Shown piece after piece: positions 29,320-38,493 of a stretch of DNA of 64,000 nt. The translations under genes and the position numbers were made by a program. The stretch's first letter is position 1. The number at the start of each line of letters is the position of its first letter. A model generated the notes under the pieces. The model did no database searches and had not been told where the DNA came from. It was given only the letters and a program-made list of their open reading frames with translations. This DNA comes from Auritidibacter sp. Marseille-P8566 (GTDB taxonomy: Bacteria; Actinomycetota; Actinomycetes; Actinomycetales; Microbacteriaceae): the NCBI GenBank assembly GCA_945860535.1, contig CAMAQN010000003.1, forward strand, positions 1 to 64,000, written 5' to 3'.

Positions 29320-32300
29320 TTAGCGCGAGTTCAGGATGACCCAAACGTGACGGGCCGAAGCCTTGGTCGAAGATGAAGGGTTTAGCTGAATAGAGTAAGT
29401 CAAATCAGAGCGCTTCCTTACTGCTTCAACGCAAACAATCTTCGCTCTAGCGGATGCCAATCGCTTATCAAAGGAAGTCACGTTTTTGCCAGAGGTTGAT
29501 CCCCGGCATGTAATCGCGGAACCCTTGGGAAGCTTCTTCACCCAGGCAGCAATTGTTGCCTGCATGTTTGGAGTCAATGCAAATTTGTCACCGATAAAAG
29601 CAGAGATGAGCAGTTTTGGTTCCACCACAGGTTTGACCAAAGCCCACTGGGCATAGAGGGTCACATCCGAGGCAAATGTGTAAATGGCTTTATCGGCGTA
29701 TGCGATTCCGGTCCCGTTTGCCTTGGTGTTCCAGCCGATAAAAGCAAACCCTAGCTTCACAAAAGATTGAGCAGGCAAAGCTGAAGGTTTGTGATTGCTA
29801 ACGGCAATCATCTTTCCGCTTCCACCGTTTGAGCTAAAGGTGACAGAGCGATAAGTCACCTGCGAACCACCAGAGCTAGGGTCGCCGACTACCGGAGGCT
29901 GAATCGATGAATCTAGGGCCGAACTAGTAAGGGCTGAATTTTGGCTGATGAATCCAATCCGACTTGCCTCAACGGTGATAGTTGCCGATTGGCCCGGAGA
30001 GAGTCCCGTAACCGTCAAGGTCCAATTGGACCCATAAGGGATTGAGTTGCTTATCGATCCCGTGCTAACTGACGCCGTTAGAACATATGCCGGATCGTAG
30101 TTAGTGACGGTGACACTAAATCCGCTCGCGGATCTAATTGGTGTAGAAAATGCAGGAACGATCGCCAAGTCACTTAATTGAGTCGCAGGACCAATCTGAA
30201 TCGTGAAGGAGGTGGAGGCCGTTTGCGAATTTGCATCAGTTGCAGTCACCGTGATTGCTGACGACCCGGGGGTTGTTGGGGTTCCAGAAATGCGACCAGT
30301 ACTTGTATTTAGACTCAGCCCGGTGGGCAGAGTGCCTGAAGAAAGAGTGAAAGTAAGTGGGTTTTGTCCACCTGATGCCAAAAGAGAAAGTGAAAACGCT
30401 GCGTTAGCAGTTCCGGTTAGGCCTGCAGATGGTGTTGTGATCGCGATAGGCCCAATAACAGTCACAGAAGCTGAAGCGGTGGCGGTATTGCTGGTCCCGT
30501 TGATTGAGTTAGTGACTGTCACAGAGTAGGTGCCGCTTTGGTTTACCAGGGTAGGAGTGAAAATGTACTGCGCGGAAGTAGCTCCAGAAATTGCAGATCC
30601 GCCAAATCTCCACTGATAGGCCAAAGATCCACTGTCGCTGGAGGAGGCTGTTGCCGTCAAAGTTACTGGTTGACCTAGATTGATCGACGTACTGCTTGGA
30701 GTAACACTTACCGAAGGAGCAACCGCTATAGCCAGAGTTGTCCCTGAGGTGCGCGCAGATTCCAAACTGTTGGAGTAGTTTCCAGAACCCAATGCAATCA
30801 GCGTTACGTAATAAGTGGTGCTTGGGTTTAGGCCGGTGAATGAGAACCCAGAACTTTGATTTGTAAGGGTTCGGATTGCACTTCCACCACTAGCCGAGCT
30901 GTAAAGGTAAGCAGTAGCGCCTGTTGCATTAGGGCTAATTGTGAATGTCACAGTCAACCGGGTTGTGCTAGATGAAGTCACCGATGTAACCGTGGGTGCA
31001 GTTAGGGGTTGCCCTGAAATCACAATATTGGTTGCCAAAGAAACTGACTGTGCGGTGAAGGCATCTGCCGTTTTGGTTGCGGTTACCACACAGGTTGTTG
31101 CCAGCGTTGTTTGTAAAACATCGCCTGTTATCGAACAGCCGGAAGTTGAAGTGCTGTACGTTGTTGACCCCCCGGCGCTTCCACCAGAAGATGTCAAAGT
31201 CAGATCAGTGCCAAAGACACCAGTTGTAGAGGTAATGACCAATGTGGTGGCAGACGCAAAAAAGAATGTGAAGCTCTGAGCTGCAGTTGCTTGCTCGTAG
31301 TTACCATCCATCGCCTTGGTTGCCGTGATCTCACACGTTCCACTCGATGATGCGCTCAATGTGCCAATCGTTGTTGCACTAGAAATCGCGCATCCATTTG
31401 CTGTGCCTCCGCCTGACACTGCATAGGTAACTGCACCAGTTCCAGAGCCGGGGTTTGTCAGCGTTGGGGTTATCGCTGCGCTGTAACCGGACCCCGAAGA
31501 TGCTGCAGAGGTTGGGGTAATGGTAAAACCAATTGTTTGTGTTGATCGAGAAATTTGAATAGTAAATGATGCTGCGGTGGACTGAGAGTTTGCGTCAGTT
31601 GCCGTAACAGTCACCGCGAAAGAGCCGGTAGTCGCTGGAGATCCTGAGATTAGACCGGTATTGCTATTCAAATTCAAACCTGCTGGCAGAGTGCCAGCAG
31701 TTAGTGCGTAGGAAGAAATTGCAACATTGCCCGATCCATTTGAAGCGCCGGTAGCGGATAACTGAAGCGAGAAAGCATTGCTGTAGATACCAGAAAGCCC
31801 CGTGCTTGGTGCACTGAACGTTGGGGCTCCAGCGGGAGTAGCCGTGTTAGACGAAGAACTCCGATCGCTCGCGCCAACCTGGTTTATGGCCTCGACAGTG
31901 AAGGTGTAGCTAGTGCCATTTTGGAGGTTGCTCATCGTGCACGAGGAAGCAGTCGCTCCGTTGACGGTGCAGGTTCCCCCGCCTTGAGAAGCGGTGACCC
32001 TGTAACTGGTGATCGGATCGCCACCATCATTGTTTGGGACAGTCCAGCTAACTACGGATGACTGATTGCGGCCTGAGGTGGCCTGAACGCCAGTTGGAGA
32101 ACCAGGCTTTGTTGGCGCTACAACAAGCAATGGATCTTCAGTCATATACATCGTGATAGAACCATCGCTGGTAGCAGTACCTAGGGGCGTTGGAACACCG
32201 TTGAGAATTCCATAACCAACCATTCCCTTTTTAATGGACGTGTTTACCGCGGTTATGACCAGTGGCGTACTTGCTAGTGGAAGAGATCCGTCATTTGTAT

Positions 32301-35300
32301 TCATCCAACCAACAACAAAATTCAAAAGGTAATTTGACGAGGTGATGAACTGACCAGCGGTGGATAAATTCTTGTTGAGATAGATCTTTACCAAGGTTCC
32401 CGAAGGAAGTGCTCCGCTTGGGATCGTCAACGTCAGCTGTGTGTCAGCAGAGCTTGCATTCAATATGTAACTCGTAGCCCCGAGGATTGAAGCTGATGTC
32501 AAAAACTCAAGATCAGCAAGATTTAGACCAGCCAATGAGCCCGATGAGACCGGGATGTTCTGGGTTTGTGTAGGTGCCGCTGAGTAGTTTGCTGTCCCAG
32601 CATTATTGGCGGTGATAGTGCATGTTCCGATGGACAAGATTGTTAGAGCACCTGAAGATGCATTTACAGAACAGACTAAAGGTGTTGCCGAGGCAAACAC
32701 AGTCTGTCCGGTATTCAAAGGAGAAGTCGCAGCGGTAACAGAATGTGTCCCAGCAGCCTCACCCAAAACGACACCAACCGGGCTACTTCCAAAACTCAAC
32801 GCGAGTGGCGCAACCAAGTTCACAGTCGCCGAATTGGGCGAGTAGGTTCCAGTGCCCACACTGTTAACTGCGGCAACTCTGAATATGTAACTAGTTCCGT
32901 TGTTTAGACCACTCACCACCAAAGAGCTGGGGCTGGAATCGGGATGCGGGTACTCGGTCCAATTGGCTCCGCCGTTACTTGAGTACTCAACCTTGTAAGT
33001 AATGATGTTTCGTCCACCGTTGTCAGTAGGTGCAATCCAATTCAAGGTTGCCTGACCATTGCCCGCAGTTCCAGATAACTCTGTGGGTTGTCCAGGAAGT
33101 GTTTGCGGAATCACCTCGGGCGAATTACTGGAGAAGGTTCCGGCCCCAACGCTGTTGATTGCGGCCACCCGAAATATGTAACCTGAGCCGTTGATCAAAC
33201 CGGTGACTAATGCCGACGTGCTGATTGAAGCACTGCGCGATGCATTGGTCCAAGAGGTACCCCCGTTCGAGGAGTATTGGACGAGATAATTTGATACTGC
33301 TGGTCCAGTGAAAGATGTGGCAGTCCAAGTCACCTGTGATTGAGCGTTGGCTACAGTTCCAGAAACATTGGTCGGTGCGCTGGAGATGAAACTCAATCGC
33401 GTATTTGTCGATGTACTTTGGCCATCCACGTTGTTCACTACAACATTGGTGGCCCCCACTGTTCCTGGGGGTGAAGTAACGACCAACTGCGTTGCACTGC
33501 GCGAGGTCACTGTCGCACTAATTCCACCAATTGTGACTTGCGCACCAGCACCTACAGTGGAGAAACCAGTTCCCGTGATCGTTACGGAGGCTCCGGAAAT
33601 ATCTCCGATGCTTCCAGGAGATATCCCAGTAATAACAGGGGCCGCGACGGTTCCAGTCGGCGTCGTAAAGTACTCGGTTGATCCATACGTTGTGCCAACG
33701 CTGTTTGTTGCAACAGCAACAAAGTAGTAAACGGTATTTGTGCTCAAACCCGAGATGTCCGCACTCACAGCACTTGGCTGGGTAGATGAGGTCAAGCTCG
33801 ATGGAGTGCCAGGGACTGAAGTACAGCCAACCAAAGTTGGAGACTTGCTGTAGCAAAATGAAACTGTCGTTTGGCTAGCTGCCGGATTGACGAGTGCGTT
33901 TAAAGTGCCCGCCGTTCCCGTCTGACTTAGATTGGAAGCTGCTCTGGTGGTAACCGATGGCGGTGCTGGAGTTGTGAAACTGAGCGCGTTACCAAGAGTC
34001 GAACCCGCGTTATTTGAAGCATCAACACGTACGTAGTATGTGGTTCCAGGGGTTAATCCCTGAATGCTCGCGCTAACCGAGGCGTTTGATGTACCGGCTG
34101 CAAGAGGTGATTGAGGCGAAACCACTTGGGTGCAATTGGAAAAATTGGCATTTGTCCCATAACAAAAGGAAACGGCCGTCAATAGATTTTGCGGATTGAC
34201 CAGGCCATTAAGAGTTGCGGTCGTACCTGATATGGAGCTCACCGGATTAGTTGTTGCAGTTGGGGGTCCCTCGACTGCCATCGTGAACTCTTTAAGTGTG
34301 AAGTCATTTGTATCTGAAACTTTGATCGTAAAGGTGTAGTTACCTGCATTGGTTGGAGTGCCTGAAAGGACGCCGGCAGCTGGGTTTAGGTTTATGCCAG
34401 GAGGCAGTGACCCGGCCGTCACCTGCCACGAATAAGGTTGACTTCCTCCCGCTGCCACGAGCGAAGTTGAGTAAGCCTGCGCAAGGGTTCCAGGAGGAAG
34501 TCCTCCGTTTTGAGTAGTCACAGTAAGGGGCAGCACCTGAGTAGTGAAACTAAAAATTGAGGTTGATGTGGCGCCGTTGGCGTTGGTCGCGGTGATGTTG
34601 TAGTAGTAAGTTGTGCCGGCTTGAAGTGACCCAATATTTGCTGAGACACTGGCAGCCAAGTTTGATGCGATTAGCGGTGACTCATTGGCGTTGTAAACGG
34701 TACATCCTGACAAATTCGAACTTGTTCCCAGGCAGAATGAGACCGCGGTCACACCTCCTCGCGGATTAACCGATCCGTTGATTTGAGCAGCAAGTGCGGT
34801 GACGTTGCTCTCGAGCGAACGAGAAACGTCCGGCGGGGCCAGTGTTGTGAAGCTAAGGATGTCTCCGGTGGTTAAGCCACCCGCACTTGATGCAACGGCC
34901 TTGAAATAGTAGGTGGTTCCGCTAGCGAGGCCCTGGACAGTCGCTGCGATAGCTGTGTTTCCAGAAGCGATAACGCTCGATGGTGAGGCTGAAACGGCAG
35001 TGCAGTTGGCAAGGCTCGGAGATGTTCCGTAGCAAAAACTAGGAGTGGCTGTGGAATTTCTCGGGTCAACAAATCCATTCAAAGACGCGGAAGTCAGCGA
35101 AACCCCTGTCGCAGGAGATGTTGCAGCTCCGGGGGGCGACCCTGTGACAAATGAATTGACGCTTCCATATGTGGTGGCCCACTCACTGGTGGTGATTACC
35201 TGCCAAAAGTAAGTTGTTCCAGGCGTCAGGCCCGTAATTGAGAGCGGATTGAGGGCAACCGCCGTAGAGCCAGTTAGAGGTGTAGCGACACTTGCATTTG

Positions 35301-36519
35301 ATGGGGATGAAGGAGTGAGGCTGCAGTTGAGGAGCGCGCCACCACTTGTAGCTGAGGTGGTTCCGTAACAGTATTTCACGGTTGTAGAAATACCTATGGG
35401 GTTCACTCTGATTGGAAAGCCAACGGTAGAAAGTATCGCTGAGGTTGAAGAAACACTGTCTGCCGTTGTGCCAGTGATCACTGCCGAATATGGTGAAGGA
35501 GCGTTCGGACAGCTAGCGCCGTCAGTTCCAGGGACTATCGCAAGATTTGTTCCTGTAATGTTCGACGATCCCGTTCCGATTGGTTTGAGTTGGGGCGAAG
35601 GTTGGGATAGTTGGTCTGCAGCAATCATCCACATTTGAGTCTTGCTGTTGTTGTAAAAGAAGATGTTCCCCGTTGAATCTGCAAACGAGGCACCATAGCC
35701 ATCGCCCGCATAATTCGGCTTCGTTGGATCGTATTGATTTGCAAGCCCATCAGGCAGTCGGATGTCTTGAACCGGTGAGCCCGCGGGTATCACTGTTGTA
35801 AGGTTCTTCACGGTGCTGACAAGGGTGTCAAGATTTACTACCATCAGCTGTTTTGCGTGCGCTACATACATGGTGTCCCCGACGATTGTCACATCGCCTG
35901 TTTGTGGGAGTAGATCGCCAGTTATGGCAAGGCGCTGAGCCGTTTGAGTGCCAAGGTTCGTTACATCAACCGTGGCATAGTTGTTAAAGGCGCCAATGAT
36001 TAACTTGTTTTCTTTGTTCCAATAATCTCCCTTGTTTTCGCCCAACGGAGCACCGGTAACAGGGTCGTTGTGTATGTACGTGCCTAGGTCTTTAAAGTTG
36101 CCTGTTGCGTCTAGACGCACAATTTTCTTAGCGTTAAGGACCTTGTTGTCATTAATGCCATATATGAAGTTATCTGCAGTTCTATATCCAAAAGCATTGG
36201 GGTAGTACTTTGTGAAATCTAGAGTTTTCGTCCCCGCAGTAAAAGTATTTGAAAAGGGGTCATAGGTAAATAGCCTCAGATCCTGTGTGCCATTGCTCGT
36301 TGGATATATTGCAGACGGCCTGCCTGTCTGATAGAACTTGGCCTCGCAGTTGAAGGGCACGTCCACATAGGAAGATGATGACGTGCTGGGCGTGAGCGCA
36401 TGGGCAGGGGTTGGTGCAATCAAAAACGCGGCGGCCACTAACGCGGACGCTATTACCGCAACTGGTTTCCTAAACCCACGTTGCCCTAGGAAGCGCTTGA
36501 AATCTGCTGATAAGCGCAT
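29320..36519 (-). CDS. giant secreted multidomain protein (N-terminal beta-propeller-like region, multiple FN3/Ig-like modules, IPT/TIG, He_PIG, InlB B-repeat, OmpA-like C-terminus)
   Basis: 2,418-codon ORF (tracked to 36576; ATG at 36519 before MRLSADFKRF is likely the start), signal peptide ...VIASALVAAAFLIAPTPAHA, repeats SGYIFRVAAINSVGAGTFSSNS etc. Confidence 0.85.
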   Translation of the reverse strand: MRLSADFKRFLGQRGFRKPVAVIASALVAAAFLIAPTPAHALTPSTSSSSYVDVPFNCEAKFYQTGRPSAIYPTSNGTQDLRLFTYDPFSNTFTAGTKTLDFTKYYPNAFGYRTADNFIYGINDNKVLNAKKIVRLDATGNFKDLGTYIHNDPVTGAPLGENKGDYWNKENKLIIGAFNNYATVDVTNLGTQTAQRLAITGDLLPQTGDVTIVGDTMYVAHAKQLMVVNLDTLVSTVKNLTTVIPAGSPVQDIRLPDGLANQYDPTKPNYAGDGYGASFADSTGNIFFYNNSKTQMWMIAADQLSQPSPQLKPIGTGSSNITGTNLAIVPGTDGASCPNAPSPYSAVITGTTADSVSSTSAILSTVGFPIRVNPIGISTTVKYCYGTTSATSGGALLNCSLTPSSPSNASVATPLTGSTAVALNPLSITGLTPGTTYFWQVITTSEWATTYGSVNSFVTGSPPGAATSPATGVSLTSASLNGFVDPRNSTATPSFCYGTSPSLANCTAVSASPSSVIASGNTAIAATVQGLASGTTYYFKAVASSAGGLTTGDILSFTTLAPPDVSRSLESNVTALAAQINGSVNPRGGVTAVSFCLGTSSNLSGCTVYNANESPLIASNLAASVSANIGSLQAGTTYYYNITATNANGATSTSIFSFTTQVLPLTVTTQNGGLPPGTLAQAYSTSLVAAGGSQPYSWQVTAGSLPPGINLNPAAGVLSGTPTNAGNYTFTIKVSDTNDFTLKEFTMAVEGPPTATTNPVSSISGTTATLNGLVNPQNLLTAVSFCYGTNANFSNCTQVVSPQSPLAAGTSNASVSASIQGLTPGTTYYVRVDASNNAGSTLGNALSFTTPAPPSVTTRAASNLSQTGTAGTLNALVNPAASQTTVSFCYSKSPTLVGCTSVPGTPSSLTSSTQPSAVSADISGLSTNTVYYFVAVATNSVGTTYGSTEYFTTPTGTVAAPVITGISPGSIGDISGASVTITGTGFSTVGAGAQVTIGGISATVTSRSATQLVVTSPPGTVGATNVVVNNVDGQSTSTNTRLSFISSAPTNVSGTVANAQSQVTWTATSFTGPAVSNYLVQYSSNGGTSWTNASRSASISTSALVTGLINGSGYIFRVAAINSVGAGTFSSNSPEVIPQTLPGQPTELSGTAGNGQATLNWIAPTDNGGRNIITYKVEYSSNGGANWTEYPHPDSSPSSLVVSGLNNGTSYIFRVAAVNSVGTGTYSPNSATVNLVAPLALSFGSSPVGVVLGEAAGTHSVTAATSPLNTGQTVFASATPLVCSVNASSGALTILSIGTCTITANNAGTANYSAAPTQTQNIPVSSGSLAGLNLADLEFLTSASILGATSYILNASSADTQLTLTIPSGALPSGTLVKIYLNKNLSTAGQFITSSNYLLNFVVGWMNTNDGSLPLASTPLVITAVNTSIKKGMVGYGILNGVPTPLGTATSDGSITMYMTEDPLLVVAPTKPGSPTGVQATSGRNQSSVVSWTVPNNDGGDPITSYRVTASQGGGTCTVNGATASSCTMSNLQNGTSYTFTVEAINQVGASDRSSSSNTATPAGAPTFSAPSTGLSGIYSNAFSLQLSATGASNGSGNVAISSYALTAGTLPAGLNLNSNTGLISGSPATTGSFAVTVTATDANSQSTAASFTIQISRSTQTIGFTITPTSAASSGSGYSAAITPTLTNPGSGTGAVTYAVSGGGTANGCAISSATTIGTLSASSSGTCEITATKAMDGNYEQATAAQSFTFFFASATTLVITSTTGVFGTDLTLTSSGGSAGGSTTYSTSTSGCSITGDVLQTTLATTCVVTATKTADAFTAQSVSLATNIVISGQPLTAPTVTSVTSSSTTRLTVTFTISPNATGATAYLYSSASGGSAIRTLTNQSSGFSFTGLNPSTTYYVTLIALGSGNYSNSLESARTSGTTLAIAVAPSVSVTPSSTSINLGQPVTLTATASSSDSGSLAYQWRFGGSAISGATSAQYIFTPTLVNQSGTYSVTVTNSINGTSNTATASASVTVIGPIAITTPSAGLTGTANAAFSLSLLASGGQNPLTFTLSSGTLPTGLSLNTSTGRISGTPTTPGSSAITVTATDANSQTASTSFTIQIGPATQLSDLAIVPAFSTPIRSASGFSVTVTNYDPAYVLTASVSTGSISNSIPYGSNWTLTVTGLSPGQSATITVEASRIGFISQNSALTSSALDSSIQPPVVGDPSSGGSQVTYRSVTFSSNGGSGKMIAVSNHKPSALPAQSFVKLGFAFIGWNTKANGTGIAYADKAIYTFASDVTLYAQWALVKPVVEPKLLISAFIGDKFALTPNMQATIAAWVKKLPKGSAITCRGSTSGKNVTSFDKRLASARAKIVCVEAVRKRSDLTYSIQLNPSSSTKASARHVWVILNSR
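32840..33370 (-). repeat. two conventional FN3 modules in tandem
   Basis: NYLVQYSSNGGTSWTNASRS...GYIFRVAAINSVGAGTFSSNS and TYKVEYSSNGGANWTEYPHP...SYIFRVAAVNSVGTGTYSPNS. Confidence 0.8.
33660..35400 (-). repeat. five FN3-like modules each carrying a close Cys pair
   Basis: KYCYGTTSATSGGALLNC, SFCYGTSPSLANC, SFCLGTSSNLSGC, SFCYGTNANFSNC, SFCYSKSPTLVGC, each ending in a TTYYF/TVYYF strand. Confidence 0.8.
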
Positions 36520-36645
36520 AACCTGCCATTCCTCTAAGTTGAACTCCTGCGGGCCCGTCGTATTTAAACATAACATTTCAAATTTGGAAAAGCATTCGCA
36601 ATTAGGGAATTCGTGACTAAACAGGCAAGTCGATAGAATTTTGTT

Positions 36646-37278
36646 ATGGCGCTACTTCAGGACCCATCAGCCCCGGCTTCAGTGGGATATGCAGCTCACA
36701 ATGAGCGCAGCAAAGCAGCGTTTCTTCGAAACGGCCAGTACATCCTGGAAACCTTTGGCCTCAATGCCACAACTCAGCAGATTAAGTCGGTGACTGGGGT
36801 ATCGCCCAGCACCCTTTACCGCTACTTCCGCAACCGTGAAGCATTTTTGGCTGAGTCTTTTGAAAGCATTTGGAAACCATTTATTCAAAACTCGCTTGAC
36901 CAAGCATCCGGATTTGGTGACTCACTGATAGCTATGGTCTACCCCCTCAGAATGGTGCTAACTGTCAACCAGACAAATCCAAAGCTTGCGGCGATAATCG
37001 GGCACAAAGACTTTACTGCTGAGGAAATTTACCTGGAGGTTAGGCGGGATTGGGTCACCCACTTCCAGTCTCTTGTTGAGACCGGTGAGCTTTCGAATGA
37101 CCGCGCCGAAGCGAGAATGCTCGTTTTCACCGGATCCATGATTTTTCTCGTTAGAAACGCAGTTCGGGGATTGAATTCAGAACAAGCAAACGAAGGACTC
37201 GAACTAGCGCTTTCCGCTCTTGGTCTAAGTGACGCTCAGATTGAGAAGGTTATGAACGTACCTCTACAGCTCACTTGA
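36646..37278 (+). CDS. TetR/AcrR-family transcriptional regulator
   Basis: TTQQIKSVTGVSPSTLYRYFRNREAFLAESF HTH. Confidence 0.9.
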   Translation: MALLQDPSAPASVGYAAHNERSKAAFLRNGQYILETFGLNATTQQIKSVTGVSPSTLYRYFRNREAFLAESFESIWKPFIQNSLDQASGFGDSLIAMVYPLRMVLTVNQTNPKLAAIIGHKDFTAEEIYLEVRRDWVTHFQSLVETGELSNDRAEARMLVFTGSMIFLVRNAVRGLNSEQANEGLELALSALGLSDAQIEKVMNVPLQLT

Positions 37279-37324
37279 TTTGACCATTTTCGCGAAACTA
37301 GCCTCGAACAGCTGGAGTGTATAT

Positions 37325-37394
37325 CCCGAGAAGTTGTGAAGGCTTTGCGGGTTTAGTTCACTTGAATGGCCTCGAACCTCCTACCTTCTGATCC
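37325..37394. repeat. degenerate copy of the tRNA-Arg 3' half plus its terminator (direct repeat of 38331-38400)
   Basis: 70-bp ungapped alignment with 38331-38400, 61/70 identical; first 21 nt identical. Confidence 0.85.
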
Positions 37395-37567
37395 TTGTTT
37401 TTGGAGGCACATGGACCGAGGTGCCATGCAGGCGGGTCGCAGACTCGCGCTACTAATTTCTACGCCAAATCCCCTAATCAATTACTTGAACAATCTGCAA
37501 ACTCCTGATGCTGGGAGAACAATCGCTCAACGCGCTGCTAGTGTTTTTCACAAATTTAGGAGATGTT

Positions 37568-38248
37568 ATGGCCAAGAGATTTCCCGACATTGATCATTCT
37601 CGAATTGACGCCCTGGGTGACGGGATTTATGCCATCGCCCTAACGCTATTAGGTCTAGACCTGGTCGGCGCTGTCATGAAGATCTCGGAAGAGCCTGATT
37701 TGAATAGTGCCCTGTTGCACGAATGGCCAATTTTCTTCTCCTTCCTAATGGGCTTCTTTGTGCTCTACGCGGTTTGGTATCAGTACCACGTCTACTCACA
37801 ATTCGCTGGGAAACCACATGCACTTATGGTTTGGCACCATGGACTTGGATTTATGGTTGCGGCACTTGTTCCAGCAGGAGCTGCACTATTGGGCGAAAAC
37901 ATAAATACCCCCAACATGGCATGGGCCGTTTTTTACTTTGGCATTCTTATCTTCATTGAAGGACCGCTGCAACTGATCTTCTTGTTCGCCATGAAAAAAC
38001 GACCACTCACGGTGACAAGTGACTCACCATTTACCGGTGAGGAATTAAACAAAATGGCTTCGGCCTACAGTGTGATACTGACCGTCTTTGGAGTTCTCGC
38101 TTTGACCACAGCGCTCTTCGCGCCATGGGTTGCGCTTGCGCTTTATGGACTGTATCTATTTACGAAGGTGAACCCGGTGGGGTCTCTCAACTCAGCTTTG
38201 GTTTGGCTTCGCCCACTTCTAAAGCTCCCCGCTGTAGAGAAGAGTTGA
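37568..38248 (+). CDS. TMEM175/DUF1211-family integral membrane protein
   Basis: DHSRIDALGDGIYAIALTLLGLDL and ALMVWHHGLGFMVAALVPAGAALLG; ATG at 37568 preferred. Confidence 0.8.
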   Translation: MAKRFPDIDHSRIDALGDGIYAIALTLLGLDLVGAVMKISEEPDLNSALLHEWPIFFSFLMGFFVLYAVWYQYHVYSQFAGKPHALMVWHHGLGFMVAALVPAGAALLGENINTPNMAWAVFYFGILIFIEGPLQLIFLFAMKKRPLTVTSDSPFTGEELNKMASAYSVILTVFGVLALTTALFAPWVALALYGLYLFTKVNPVGSLNSALVWLRPLLKLPAVEKS

Positions 38249-38324
38249 TTACCCGAATAAGGCTTTCCTCCCAATAGAGGCGTAATCCCGAAAAACTCTT
38301 GTTTGAGGCCGGGTCGCAAAAAGT

Positions 38325-38360
38325 AAAAAACCCGAGAAGTTGTGAAGGCTTCTCGGGTTT
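38325..38360 (-). terminator. intrinsic terminator of tRNA-Arg
   Basis: AAACCCGAGAAG / CTTCTCGGGTTT, 12-bp stem, 9-nt loop, reverse-strand T-tract. Confidence 0.9.
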
Positions 38361-38362
38361 AG

Positions 38363-38435
38363 TGCGCTTGGAGGGACTCGAACCCCCAACCTTCTGATCC
38401 GTAGTCAGATGCTCTATCCGTTGAGCTACAAACGC
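38363..38435 (-). tRNA. tRNA-Arg (anticodon ACG)
   Basis: Reverse strand GCGTTTGTAGCTCAACGGATAGAGCATCTGACTACGGATCAGAAGGTTGGGGGTTCGAGTCCCTCCAAGCGCA. Confidence 0.96.
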
Positions 38436-38493
38436 GTGGTGGAAAAATAAAGATTTGCGTTGTCTAGTGGCTTTGAGTCTAGCCGACCGTTAG

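Noticed and set aside
29000-29344. 114-aa reverse-strand and 76-aa forward-strand ORFs over the VOC remnant
   Set aside because: Out-of-frame readings; only the third reverse frame shows a recognisable protein pattern
30203-35638. Several forward-strand ORFs of 79-126 aa antisense to the giant gene
   Set aside because: Valine/proline-rich shadow translations of Ser/Thr/Gly-rich repeats; no independent family or RBS signal
37366-37593. 75-aa ORF over the degenerate tRNA copy
   Set aside because: Overlaps the tRNA-derived repeat and the start of the TMEM175-like gene; no coding features
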